A stretch of 64,000 nucleotides of DNA from Aquificota bacterium (GTDB taxonomy: Bacteria > Aquificota > Aquificia > Aquificales > Hydrogenothermaceae). The notes beneath the pieces are model-generated. The model was given only the letters and a program-made list of their open reading frames with translations. It was not told where the DNA came from and did no database searches. The stretch is from NCBI GenBank assembly GCA_013153635.1, contig JAADDZ010000020.1, positions 1 through 64,000 of the forward strand, written 5' to 3'. How positions within the stretch are numbered: the first letter of the stretch is position 1; the number at the start of each line of letters is the position of its first letter. Positions 34,567-43,725 of this stretch are shown here, in pieces. The position numbers were made by a program, and so were the translations under genes.

Positions 34567-37002
34567 TTATTTTATCCCTAGTTTCTGTTCTATTTCATAT
34601 ATAGCTTTTGTCGTTTTTAGTATAGCATCTGGGTTTATAGATATAGAGTCTATACCTTGCTCTACTAAAAATTGGGCAAAATCTGGATAGTCAGAAGGTC
34701 CCTGTCCACATATACCTATTTTCCTTCCATGCTCTTTTGCTGTTTTTATAACCTGTGCTATCAATCTTTTGACTGCTTCATTTCGTTCGTCATACAGGTG
34801 AGCCACAAGGTTTGAGTCCCTATCTAGTCCTAATGTGAGCTGGGTTAAGTCATTAGAACCTATAGAAAATCCATCAAAGTATTCTGAAAATTTGTCTGCC
34901 AATACTACGTTTGAAGGAATCTCACACATAACGTAAACTTGTAGTTCATTTTCACCTTTTTTAAGTCCGTACTCTTCCATAACTTCAAGAACTTTTTTCC
35001 CCTCTTCTGGAGTCCTACAGAAAGGAACCATAACGATTACATTTTTTAATCCCATTTTGTTTCTAACTCTAAGTATAGCTTTACATTCTAGACCAAATGC
35101 TTCTTTAAATTGAGGTGAGTAGTATCTTGAAGCTCCTCTCCACCCTATCATTGGATTTTCTTCTTTTGGCTCAAAGTATTGCCCTCCTAAAAGGTTAGCA
35201 TATTCGTTTGTTTTAAAGTCTGAAAATCTTACGATAACAGGTTTTGGGTAAAATGCGGCTCCTATTTTCGCAATACCGTAGGAAAGCTTTTTTATGTAGT
35301 ATTCTGTTTTGTCATCGTATCCAAAGGTTTTTTCTTCTATTTTTTTTGCCAGTTCAGGGTCTTTTTCTTTTATCTCTTCAAATTTTATGAGTGCTAATGG
35401 GTGAATACCGATATAGTTGTTTATTATAAACTCTTCTCTAGCTAAACCTACACCATCATTTGGCAAAAACGAGTAATCAAATGCGCCTTCTGGTGTGGCT
35501 ATGTTCATCATGATAGGTGTTTTTGTTTTTGGTAGGGTACTTATGTCTACTTCTTCTATCTCATAATCTATTTTGCCGTCGTAAACATAACCTACTTCTC
35601 CTTCTGCACAGGATACTGTTACTTCTTGACCGTCTTTAAGAACTTCTGTAGCTTTTCCTGTCCCTACAACAGCTGGTACTCCAAGTTCTCTTGCTACTAT
35701 TGCGGCGTGACATGTTCTTCCTCCTCTATTTGTAACTATGGCTCCTGCTTTTTTCATGATAGGTTCCCAATCTGGGTCTGTCATATCTGTAACTAGTATA
35801 TCTCCTGCTTCGAATTTTTTTGCATCATCTAGGGAGTTTAAGATTTTTACTTTTCCAAATGCTACCTTATCTCCTACTGCTATACCTTCTAGTATTCTTT
35901 TTTCTATTCTGCTTTCTATTGGTTCTGTTATATGGTATATGGTTATTTTTGAGTGGTCTTTCCTTGAATGTACCGTCTCTGGTCTCGCTTGCACGATAAA
36001 TAGTTCGTTTAGCTCTCCATCTTTTGCCCATTCAACGTCCATAGGTGTCCACTTTTGATACTTGTCTGAATAGTATTTCTCTATCTCTATTACCCATTTT
36101 GCTAGTTTTAATACTTCATCGTCTTCTAAACAGAACTTAGCTTGGTCTTCTTTTGAAACTGGAACTATTTTGACTCTTTCTTCTTCAGTCGTTCCATATA
36201 TCATCTTTTGGGTTTTTACCCCTAGTTTTTTTTCGATTATGGCTTCATATCCTTCTAAAAGGGTTGGTTTAAATACAAGCCACTCATCTGGAGTAACCGC
36301 TCCTTGAACTACTAATTCTCCTAAACCGTAAGCTCCATTTATAAGAACTACATCTTTAAAGCCGCTCTCTGTATCCAAAGAGAAAGCCACTCCTGCTGAT
36401 GCTAGGTCTGAACGAACCATCTTTTGTACTCCTACAGCTAAACCTATAGAAAAATGGTCAAAACCAAAGGATTCTCTGTATGAGATGGCTCTATCTGTGA
36501 ATAGAGAGGCAAAACAACTTTTGATTGCTATAAGGAGGGATTCTTCTCCTTTTATGTTTAGGTACGTTTCTTGCTGTCCTGCAAATGAAGCATCTGGTAA
36601 ATCTTCTGCTGTAGCAGAAGACCTTACAGCTACATCTACTCTGTGTTTTCCATACATTTTGCTAAGTTCTATGTAGTACTCGATGATTTTTTCTCTTAGG
36701 TCAGGAGGAAAATCTCCTCCTTTTATCATTTCTCTTATTGTTAGTCCTCTTCTATGTAAGTCTTCTATATCGTCTACATTAAGTCCTGCTAATGTTTCTC
36801 TTATTTTTTGGTCTAATTTATTGTATTTTATGAAGTAATAGTAAGCTTCCGCTGTAACAACATAACCCATCGGAATTTTTATGCCTTTGGGTGTAAGTCC
36901 TCTAATCATTTCTCCTAACGATGCGTTTTTTCCTCCTACTAGGTTTACGTCTTCTATCCCAACTTCGTTTAACCAGAGGACTAGCTTTTTTTCATTACTC
37001 AT
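34567..37002 (-). CDS. ppsA: Phosphoenolpyruvate synthase
   Basis: 811 residues. N-terminal ATP-binding domain (VGGKNASLGEM; VAVRSSATAEDLPDASFAGQQ near residues 122-145), central phosphohistidine domain with the catalytic His in GGRTCHAAIVARELGVPAVVG (near 425), and a C-terminal barrel (GFSIGSNDLTQLTLGLDRDS). Makes PEP from pyruvate and ATP, the step that carries fixed carbon out of the reductive TCA cycle in autotrophic Aquificales (inference from lineage). The start overlaps the glyS stop (TAATG), with GGAGG inside the last glyS codons. Confidence 0.94.
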   Translation of the reverse strand: MSNEKKLVLWLNEVGIEDVNLVGGKNASLGEMIRGLTPKGIKIPMGYVVTAEAYYYFIKYNKLDQKIRETLAGLNVDDIEDLHRRGLTIREMIKGGDFPPDLREKIIEYYIELSKMYGKHRVDVAVRSSATAEDLPDASFAGQQETYLNIKGEESLLIAIKSCFASLFTDRAISYRESFGFDHFSIGLAVGVQKMVRSDLASAGVAFSLDTESGFKDVVLINGAYGLGELVVQGAVTPDEWLVFKPTLLEGYEAIIEKKLGVKTQKMIYGTTEEERVKIVPVSKEDQAKFCLEDDEVLKLAKWVIEIEKYYSDKYQKWTPMDVEWAKDGELNELFIVQARPETVHSRKDHSKITIYHITEPIESRIEKRILEGIAVGDKVAFGKVKILNSLDDAKKFEAGDILVTDMTDPDWEPIMKKAGAIVTNRGGRTCHAAIVARELGVPAVVGTGKATEVLKDGQEVTVSCAEGEVGYVYDGKIDYEIEEVDISTLPKTKTPIMMNIATPEGAFDYSFLPNDGVGLAREEFIINNYIGIHPLALIKFEEIKEKDPELAKKIEEKTFGYDDKTEYYIKKLSYGIAKIGAAFYPKPVIVRFSDFKTNEYANLLGGQYFEPKEENPMIGWRGASRYYSPQFKEAFGLECKAILRVRNKMGLKNVIVMVPFCRTPEEGKKVLEVMEEYGLKKGENELQVYVMCEIPSNVVLADKFSEYFDGFSIGSNDLTQLTLGLDRDSNLVAHLYDERNEAVKRLIAQVIKTAKEHGRKIGICGQGPSDYPDFAQFLVEQGIDSISINPDAILKTTKAIYEIEQKLGIK

Positions 37003-39089
37003 TATTTGCCTCCTTGGACATTGATTTTTGTAAAATCAGATAGTTTTTTAAATAAATCATTTATTCTCTTTAGTAGAGAGAGCCTATTTGTTTTTATTCT
37101 GTTTTCTTTTACCATTACCATAACATTATCAAAAAATCTATCAACGTGGGGCTTTAGCTCTAAAAGTTTTTCTAAAGCTTTCTTGTATTCTTTTTCTTCT
37201 AATAATTTTAAAACTTCTTTTTCTGTTTTTAAAAGTTTTTGGTACAGATTTTTCTCTTCTTTTTTTGTAAGATACTTTTTATCAAAGTTTTCTTTAAAAT
37301 CTGAAGGTATGATATTGCCTATTCTTTTAAATGTTATCATAATATCTTCAAATTCTGGATTGTGTTTTAGGTCTGATACTGCTTGAATTTTGAGGTATGC
37401 TCTGTATAGATTTGGTTCTTTTGTGGATAGGACTGAATTGATTATATCTGTGTCTATCCCTTTGTTCTTTAAATAGAAGACAAATCTTGCATTTATAAAA
37501 TCTAATACTTGGTCTTTGAGGGTTTTATCTATATTCGGCAATTTTACCTGCTCTATGGTCTGTTCTAAGATTTTCTCTAAGTTTATATCTAGCTTGTTCT
37601 CTACTAAGATTCTTACAATACCTAATGCTAATCTTCTAAGTCCAAATGGGTCTGCTCCTGCTTTTGGTTTTTCTCCTATGGAGAAAAATGCTGTTAAGGT
37701 ATCTAGTTTGTCTGCTACTGCTAGTATTGTACCTATTTTTGTTTTTGGAAGGGGGTCTTCAGCTGTCTTTGGTAGATAGTGTTCATATATAGCTTTGGCT
37801 ACTTCTTCTTTTTCTCCTTGCTTTAGTGCATAGTACATGCCCATTATACCTTGTAGTTCGTCAAACTCCTTTACCATCTCTGTGAGTAGGTCTGTTTTTG
37901 ACAGCTTGTTTGCTCTATTTATATCTGATTTTTGTTTCATTTTAAGTGTTTTTGCGATTATTTGAGCTATTATCCCGTTTCTTTTTACCTTGTCTAGCAT
38001 TGTTCCTAATTTTTCGTGGAATAGGATACCTTTGAGCTTGGGATATAGGTCTTCTAGGTTTTTTTTCAGGTCTTCTTCGTAGAAGAACAATGCATCTTCA
38101 AGACGAGCTTTTAACACTTTTTCGTATCCTGCTTTTACTACATTTTTATCTTTTACTGCTGTATTTGAGAAAGCTAAAAATTTTGGAATTAGTTTTCCAT
38201 CTTTTTCAAAATTGAAAAATCTCTGGTGATGTTTGCATACCACTATGATGACTTCTTTCGGCAGTATTAGATATTCTGGGGAAAAATCCCCGAGTATACC
38301 TACTGGAAATTCTAGGAGGTTTGTTACTTCATCTAGAAGTTCTTCATCTAATATAGGAGATGCGTCTATACTGTTTGCAAATCCTATCACCTGTGTTTCT
38401 ACAGCTTTTTTTCTGTCTTCATACCTTGGTACTATAAATCCTAATTTTAGGATTTCTTCATATCTTGTAGGCGTAGCTATCTCTTTTTTTTCTCCTCTTC
38501 CTATAGGTTTTGTCATAAACCTGTGTAGGTAGGTGTATCTGCTGGATTTTATGCCTGCTATCTCTATATCTATTATGTCTTCGTTTAGGAGAGATACTAT
38601 CCATCTGATAGGTCTTGAGAATCTAAAGTTTGTACGATTCCACCTCATTGTTTTTGGGAATGGTATGTTTGATATTATGCTAGGAACTGCTTGTTTTATA
38701 TGCTCTTGAAGAGGTTTTCCCTCTTTTTTTATCACTGCTCCTATATATACACCCTTTTCTGTTTCTATCTTCTGGAGGTTTTCTATAGGTATATTATTTT
38801 TCTTTGCAAATCCTATAGCCGCTTTTGTAAATCTACCTTCATTGTCTACTGCAACTTTGTAGGGAGGTCCGATAATAAGCTCTTCTTTGGAGTCTTCTTT
38901 TTCTTTTAGGTTTTCTAACAGTACTGATAGTCTTCTAGGAGTTGCAAATATGTTTATATTTTGAGGTGTATCATACATAAAAAAATTTTCAAAGCTTTTA
39001 TGAAAGCTCTGCTGTAGGTATTCTCTTCCTATGTTTATACTTTGGGAAGGTAGCTCTTCACACCCTATTTCTAATAGGTATCTATTCAT
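37002..39089 (-). CDS. glyS: Glycyl-tRNA synthetase beta subunit
   Basis: 695 residues of the alpha2-beta2 bacterial GlyRS. It opens YLLEIGCEELPSQSI, has FPKTMRWNRTNFRFSRPIRWIVSLL near 140-165, the HD-like FHEKLGTMLDKVKR segment, and a C-terminal anticodon-binding region ending FDNVMVMVKENRIKTNRLSLL. Its start abuts the glyQ stop without a gap. Confidence 0.94.
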   Translation of the reverse strand: MNRYLLEIGCEELPSQSINIGREYLQQSFHKSFENFFMYDTPQNINIFATPRRLSVLLENLKEKEDSKEELIIGPPYKVAVDNEGRFTKAAIGFAKKNNIPIENLQKIETEKGVYIGAVIKKEGKPLQEHIKQAVPSIISNIPFPKTMRWNRTNFRFSRPIRWIVSLLNEDIIDIEIAGIKSSRYTYLHRFMTKPIGRGEKKEIATPTRYEEILKLGFIVPRYEDRKKAVETQVIGFANSIDASPILDEELLDEVTNLLEFPVGILGDFSPEYLILPKEVIIVVCKHHQRFFNFEKDGKLIPKFLAFSNTAVKDKNVVKAGYEKVLKARLEDALFFYEEDLKKNLEDLYPKLKGILFHEKLGTMLDKVKRNGIIAQIIAKTLKMKQKSDINRANKLSKTDLLTEMVKEFDELQGIMGMYYALKQGEKEEVAKAIYEHYLPKTAEDPLPKTKIGTILAVADKLDTLTAFFSIGEKPKAGADPFGLRRLALGIVRILVENKLDINLEKILEQTIEQVKLPNIDKTLKDQVLDFINARFVFYLKNKGIDTDIINSVLSTKEPNLYRAYLKIQAVSDLKHNPEFEDIMITFKRIGNIIPSDFKENFDKKYLTKKEEKNLYQKLLKTEKEVLKLLEEKEYKKALEKLLELKPHVDRFFDNVMVMVKENRIKTNRLSLLKRINDLFKKLSDFTKINVQGGK

Positions 39090-39974
39090 TTATACCTCTA
39101 TTTCTCTTTTTTTTATTAATGGGTATCCTAATTCTTTTCTGTGCTTTAAAAAGGCTTTGGCACATTCTTTTGATATGTTTCTCACTCGTGCTATATATCT
39201 AGCCCTTTCTGTTACAGATAAAGCTCCTCTAGCATCTAATAAGTTAAATACGTGAGAACATTTTAAGGCATAATCATATGCAGGTATGGGGAGATTATGT
39301 TTTATCAATCTATGTCCTTCCTTCTCGAATAACTCAAATGTTTTTTTTAGCATTTTGACATCTGCAAGCTCGAAGTTGTATATAGACCACTGTCTTTCTG
39401 CTTCTTTGTAGATGTCTCCATATGTAAGACCTTCAGCCCAAACTATGTCGTACACACTATCTACACCTTGAAGGAACATAGCTATTCTCTCTAGACCGTA
39501 TGTTATTTCTACGCTTATATCTTCTAAATCGATACTTCCTGCTTGCTGGAAATATGTAAACTGGGTTATTTCCATTCCATCTAGCCAAACTTCCCAACCA
39601 AGTCCCCATGCCCCAAGGGTAGGACTCTCCCAATCATCTTCTACAAATCTAACGTCATGTGCAGTAAGGTCTATGCCAAGAGCTTGTAAACTCTTTAAGT
39701 AAAGTTCTTGTGGATTTTCTGGAGCTGGTTTTAGAATAACCTGAAACTGATAGTAATGCTGAAGTCTATTTGGATTTTCTCCATATCTTCCGTCTTTGGG
39801 TCGTCTTGACGGTTCAACATAACAAACGTTCCATTCTTCTGGTCCTAATACTCTCAAAAAGGTAGCAGGATTCATCGTTCCTGCACCTACTTCTATGTCG
39901 TAGGGTTGCCATAAAATACATTTATTTTCTGTCCAGAAGTTTTGAAGAGTCAGGATTATATCCTGAAATTTCAT
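39090..39974 (-). CDS. glyQ: Glycyl-tRNA synthetase alpha subunit
   Basis: 294 residues, the class II catalytic subunit: [48 protein letters not shown] and [28 protein letters not shown] are diagnostic. AGAGG precedes the ATG. Placed between hemE and glyS in one operon. Confidence 0.95.
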   Translation of the reverse strand: MKFQDIILTLQNFWTENKCILWQPYDIEVGAGTMNPATFLRVLGPEEWNVCYVEPSRRPKDGRYGENPNRLQHYYQFQVILKPAPENPQELYLKSLQALGIDLTAHDVRFVEDDWESPTLGAWGLGWEVWLDGMEITQFTYFQQAGSIDLEDISVEITYGLERIAMFLQGVDSVYDIVWAEGLTYGDIYKEAERQWSIYNFELADVKMLKKTFELFEKEGHRLIKHNLPIPAYDYALKCSHVFNLLDARGALSVTERARYIARVRNISKECAKAFLKHRKELGYPLIKKREIEV

Positions 39975-40016
39975 ATATTTTCCTCTTTGTTTATTAACCT
40001 AAATATTTTAACAGAT

Positions 40017-41060
40017 TTAGCGGATACTTTCCTGTTTGACTACATCTACTAAAAACTTTACGTTTTCTACAGACATATCTGGCATAAGCCCATGTCCTAG
40101 ATTAAATATGTGTCCTGTTTCTTTGCCCCATTTTTGTAAAATCTTTAGTGCTTCTTTTTTTATGGTTTCTTTAGAAGCGTATAGGACTATAGGGTCTAGA
40201 TTTCCTTGAGCTGAAGCTTTTGTGTTTAGTTTTTGTTTGACTTTTTTTAGGTCTATCATCCAATCTACACTGTATACGTCTGCTCCTGAAGTAATCATCT
40301 CATCAAAAAATCCTGCTACTCCTTTTGTAAAGTGAATAATCGGCTGATAGTTTCTTTTAATAGATGTTATAATCTTTTTTATAGGTGCTAACGCAAACTC
40401 TCGATAATCATCTGGGGTTAGATACCCTGCCCAGCTGTCAAATATCTGTACTGCATCTGCTCCAGAGTCTATCTGGAAGTTTAGATATTCTATTAACATA
40501 TCAGAGAGTTTATCTAGTAGATTTTTAAATGCAGTAGGGTTTTGATACATAAATTTTTTGGTTTTTTTAAAATCTCTAGATGTTCTTCCTTCTATCATGT
40601 ATGCGGCAAGGGTAAAAGGCGCTCCACAGAATCCTATAACTGGAAGTTCATAGTCTATACTCTTTCCTGTTTGCTTTATGATTTCTCCAACATAACTTAT
40701 GTCTTTTGTATCAAACTGTTTTAGATTGTGTATATCTTTTTCATCTTTTATTGGGTTTTGAAAAACGGGACCTTCTCCTTCTTTAAAATCAAACTCCATA
40801 CCTATAGATTCTAGTGGTGTTAGAATGTCTGAAAATATGATTAATGCATCTACTCCTAGTAGATGATAGGGAAGCAGGGTAGCCTGTACTGCTAGATGTG
40901 GGTCTTTATAGAAATTTTTAAAATTTCCAGCCTTTTGTCTAAGTTCTCTATATTCGGGCATATATCTTCCTGCCTGTCTCATAAGCCATATTGGTGTTCT
41001 TTCTATAGGTTCTCTTTTTGCGGCTCTTATCAAAAGGTCATTTTTAGGATACTTTTTCAT
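40017..41060 (-). CDS. hemE: Uroporphyrinogen decarboxylase
   Basis: 347 residues. RTPIWLMRQAGRYMPEYRELR (near 20-40) is the substrate-binding signature; GFCGAPFTLAAYMIEG, DSWAGYLTPDDY and NLGHGLMPDM are also intact. Converts uroporphyrinogen III to coproporphyrinogen III. First gene of hemE-glyQ-glyS-ppsA. AGAGGAA precedes the ATG, and a TATAAT (41092-41087) upstream may be its -10. Confidence 0.95.
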   Translation of the reverse strand: MKKYPKNDLLIRAAKREPIERTPIWLMRQAGRYMPEYRELRQKAGNFKNFYKDPHLAVQATLLPYHLLGVDALIIFSDILTPLESIGMEFDFKEGEGPVFQNPIKDEKDIHNLKQFDTKDISYVGEIIKQTGKSIDYELPVIGFCGAPFTLAAYMIEGRTSRDFKKTKKFMYQNPTAFKNLLDKLSDMLIEYLNFQIDSGADAVQIFDSWAGYLTPDDYREFALAPIKKIITSIKRNYQPIIHFTKGVAGFFDEMITSGADVYSVDWMIDLKKVKQKLNTKASAQGNLDPIVLYASKETIKKEALKILQKWGKETGHIFNLGHGLMPDMSVENVKFLVDVVKQESIR

Positions 41061-41174
41061 AGAATTTTCCTCTGATTTTTTTGAAAATTATACACTTTAG
41101 ATGTTTAAAATTGAAAATTTTGGTGCTATATTTATTCTTAATTATTAATAAAAATTATTACAAGGAGGGTTACG

Positions 41175-41558
41175 ATGGCAAAGTTTCTTTCTGAAGAATG
41201 GATAAAACAGTATGCAGAAGTTTGGAACAATGATGAGGAACTGGTGAGCGGACTAAAAGGTTTTAATGCTACTATCAAGTACTTTATCGAAGGGAGCGAC
41301 CAACCTCCTGTTTACATCAAGGTAGAAGATGGAAAAGTTGTAGAAGCTGGCTTGGCTGAAGAAGGTAAAGAGTATGATTTTGAGATGTGGGCAAGCATAG
41401 ATAACTGGAAAAAACTAGCCACTGGAGAGTTAGGTCCTAAAAAGGCTATGATGTTTAGAAAACTTAAATTTAAAGGTGATATGGCTACAGCTATGGCTAA
41501 AATGGGTCCTTTTTCAAAATCTCTACAAGATATGTCTCAAGTTCCTACTGATTGGTAG
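41175..41558 (+). CDS. SCP2 sterol-binding-domain-like protein
   Basis: 127 residues resembling SCP-2-like lipid-binding domains: YFIEGSDQPPVYIKVEDGKVVEAG, then EYDFEMWASIDNWKKLATGELGPKKAMMFRKLKFKGDMATAMA, the 'sampling and G-x-hydrophobic-lowering' end of the fold. Probably binds a hydrophobic ligand; ligand unknown, since this organism need not make sterols. Strong AAGGAGGG before the ATG. It is a single-gene unit with a terminator at 41567-41590. Confidence 0.75.
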   Translation: MAKFLSEEWIKQYAEVWNNDEELVSGLKGFNATIKYFIEGSDQPPVYIKVEDGKVVEAGLAEEGKEYDFEMWASIDNWKKLATGELGPKKAMMFRKLKFKGDMATAMAKMGPFSKSLQDMSQVPTDW

Positions 41559-42258
41559 TAACCACAGGCGCTTTTTTAGCGCCTTTTTTTGCATCTGATA
41601 GGTCTGTTCTTACTTTCTTTATCTGTATCAATATCTCTACTCTGTCGTTCCTTCTATTTAAAAGTGGGTGGTTCCATGTATAAATAGGTCTTGTATCTCC
41701 GTATCCGGAAGCTGATATTTTTCTTGGGTCTACTCCGGTGTTTATTAGATACTGTGCTACTTCTACTGCCCTTTTTACTGATAGATTCCATGGGTTTTTG
41801 TGGTTACTTGTGTGTCCTTCTATTCTTATTTCTAAATCATCTTTAGATAGGGCTTTTAGTACTTGAGATATGTCTTTGAGGGCTTTTTTTGACTTTTCTG
41901 TGAGTCTATAATCGCCTTCCTCAAATGTTATGTCGTTAAAGAGTCTTATAAGTACATAGTTCTCTATAACCGCTATCTGGTAAGCGTGGATTGGTAAAAC
42001 TCTCTGTATTCTTTTTTTTACTTCTTTTGCTATGTCTTTAGGTAGTAAGTTTATCGGGGGCAAAATAGCGACTGTTTTAGTAGCGAATGTTACTTCTTCT
42101 CCTTGGAAATACCACAAAAATTTCATCAATTTTTTTATGTCTAGAACACTCATTGAGTATAGAAGTATAAAAAATGTTAAAAGGAGGGACATTAAATCAC
42201 TAAAACTTATAATCCATGCTGGTGCGCTAGGGCATTCTTCTTTCTTTTTTCTTGGCAT
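41545..42258 (-). CDS. MotB-like stator protein, paralog 2
   Basis: 237 residues: a short basic start, one membrane helix with the proton/sodium-pathway Asp (SFSDLMSLLLTFFILLYSM, about 18-36), a linker and an OmpA-like peptidoglycan-binding domain (IRIEGHTSNHKNPWNLSVKRAVEVAQYL). The usual EGHTD is EGHTS here, so wall binding may differ. Starts immediately after paralog 1. The last 20 residues are Lys/Ala-rich because the sequence doubles as a terminator for the opposite strand. Confidence 0.82.
   Translation of the reverse strand: MPRKKKEECPSAPAWIISFSDLMSLLLTFFILLYSMSVLDIKKLMKFLWYFQGEEVTFATKTVAILPPINLLPKDIAKEVKKRIQRVLPIHAYQIAVIENYVLIRLFNDITFEEGDYRLTEKSKKALKDISQVLKALSKDDLEIRIEGHTSNHKNPWNLSVKRAVEVAQYLINTGVDPRKISASGYGDTRPIYTWNHPLLNRRNDRVEILIQIKKVRTDLSDAKKGAKKAPVVTTNQ
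41567..41590 (+). terminator. Intrinsic terminator inside the convergent motB gene
   Basis: GGCGC (41567-41571), 7-base T-rich loop, GCGCC (41579-41583), then seven T (41584-41590). It is 9 bases after the SCP2-like stop. Read on the minus strand the same bases encode KKGAKKAP near the end of the second MotB. Confidence 0.85.
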
Positions 42259-42954
42259 TTATCCACCTACATCTATAACAAATTCTATTCTTCTATTTTT
42301 AGCTCGCCCTTGTGGTGTATCGTTTGGAGCTATTGGTCTGTATTCTCCGTAACCTCTAGCTGACAGTATTTTTTCTGGGTATCCGCACTTGATAAAGATT
42401 TTTAAGATGTTTACTGCTCTTTCTACTGACAGCTCTAAGTTTGTCTTCCCAGAGAGTATTGGGAGATTGTCGGTATGTCCTTCTATCGTTAGTGGAAGAT
42501 ACAGTATTTTTAATCTATCACATATCTGGGTGAGTAATGGAATCACAGTGCTGTATGGGTATGCCTTTCCTACTGGGAACATTTTATCAGTATTTAGTCT
42601 TAGCCTTATATTAGAACCATGAGATTGTATCTGTGTATCTATACCTGCTGATTTTAGTATATTTTGGATTTCTCGAAGTTCTTTTTTTAATCTCTTTTTC
42701 TTTTCTAACTTTGGGTACATGTCTGGAAACTGGACTACTCCTTTAGGAGCATTTAGTATTTTTGATTCATGAATAACTTTTCTACCTCCTAATGATTCTG
42801 TAATACCTTTTATTACCATATGGAATTTTTCAAGGGAGATTGTACCCATAGAAAATAGAAGTATAAAAAATGTTAAAAGGAGGGACATTAAGTCCCCAAA
42901 GCTTATTAGCCAACCGGGTATGCTTTTACATTCTTGTTTTTTTTTACGAGCCAT
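42259..42954 (-). CDS. motB: Flagellar motor stator MotB, paralog 1
   Basis: 231 residues. Membrane helix with the ion-pathway Asp (SFGDLMSLLLTFFILLFSM, about 18-36) and a C-terminal OmpA domain with the full motif EGHTDNLPILSGKTNLELSVERAVNIL...RGYGEYRP...NRRIEF. It anchors the stator to peptidoglycan. Start shares one base with the motA stop. First of two adjacent motB genes. Confidence 0.9.
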   Translation of the reverse strand: MARKKKQECKSIPGWLISFGDLMSLLLTFFILLFSMGTISLEKFHMVIKGITESLGGRKVIHESKILNAPKGVVQFPDMYPKLEKKKRLKKELREIQNILKSAGIDTQIQSHGSNIRLRLNTDKMFPVGKAYPYSTVIPLLTQICDRLKILYLPLTIEGHTDNLPILSGKTNLELSVERAVNILKIFIKCGYPEKILSARGYGEYRPIAPNDTPQGRAKNRRIEFVIDVGG

Positions 42955-43715
42955 TATTCTTGTCCAGATTTGACACCTAAAAGTGCCATAAGTTTACTTC
43001 TTAGTAGATTTGGATTTACTCCTTTGTTTATGGCGTCTACTACTAGGAGATAACTTTCTTTGTATATCATTGTTAGGTCTTTGTAATATTTTAGTTTTTT
43101 AGATAATGGTACACAAAGAGCGTTTGCTAAAACTGCTCCGTAAAGGGTTGTTATCATAGCTACTGCCATACCGGGACCAAGGGCTGATGGGTCATTTAGG
43201 TTTTGGAGCATCTGTATCAACCCTATAAGAGTTCCTATCATTCCAAAGGCTGGAAATAGTTCTCCTAGTGCTTCCCATACGCTTACCTCTGTGGTGAGTT
43301 CTTGTTCTATTTTTGTCAGTGCGCTTTCGGCGTTGCTTTTGATTTCTTCAATGTCTTGACCGTCTATAAGCATTCTCATAAGGTCTCCAAAGAATGAATC
43401 CTTTTGGTAGTAGTTATCTATGTCTGATTCTAATGCTAGGATTCCTTCTTTTCTTGCTTTGTTGGCTATCTCTACTAGGAAGTCTATATGCTCCATAGGA
43501 TTTGGAAGTCCGGGATTTAGAGCTTTTTTTACAGATACTAGACCAGTTATAAAATCTTTTAGTGGAAAAGAGGTCATAGAAGCGGCTAGTCCTCCGCCTA
43601 CTGTAATAAGTAAGGACGGTATGTTTACAAAGGCTAATGGACTTCCTCCTATTGATATAGCTATTATGATTAGTAAAAATGCTCCTGCTACTCCTATTAT
43701 TGTTGATATATCCAC
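42954..43715 (-). CDS. motA: Flagellar motor stator MotA (PomA type)
   Basis: 253 residues with four membrane helices and the conserved segments: N-terminal GVAGAFLLIIIAISIGG...NIPSLLITVGGGLAASM, then LFPAFGMIGTLIGLIQMLQNL...GPGMAVAMITTLYGAVLANALCVPLS near 155-210. Forms the ion channel of the stator with MotB. Starts 10 bases after the PilZ gene, in one operon. Confidence 0.92.
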   Translation of the reverse strand: MDISTIIGVAGAFLLIIIAISIGGSPLAFVNIPSLLITVGGGLAASMTSFPLKDFITGLVSVKKALNPGLPNPMEHIDFLVEIANKARKEGILALESDIDNYYQKDSFFGDLMRMLIDGQDIEEIKSNAESALTKIEQELTTEVSVWEALGELFPAFGMIGTLIGLIQMLQNLNDPSALGPGMAVAMITTLYGAVLANALCVPLSKKLKYYKDLTMIYKESYLLVVDAINKGVNPNLLRSKLMALLGVKSGQE

Positions 43716-43725
43716 GATAGACCTC

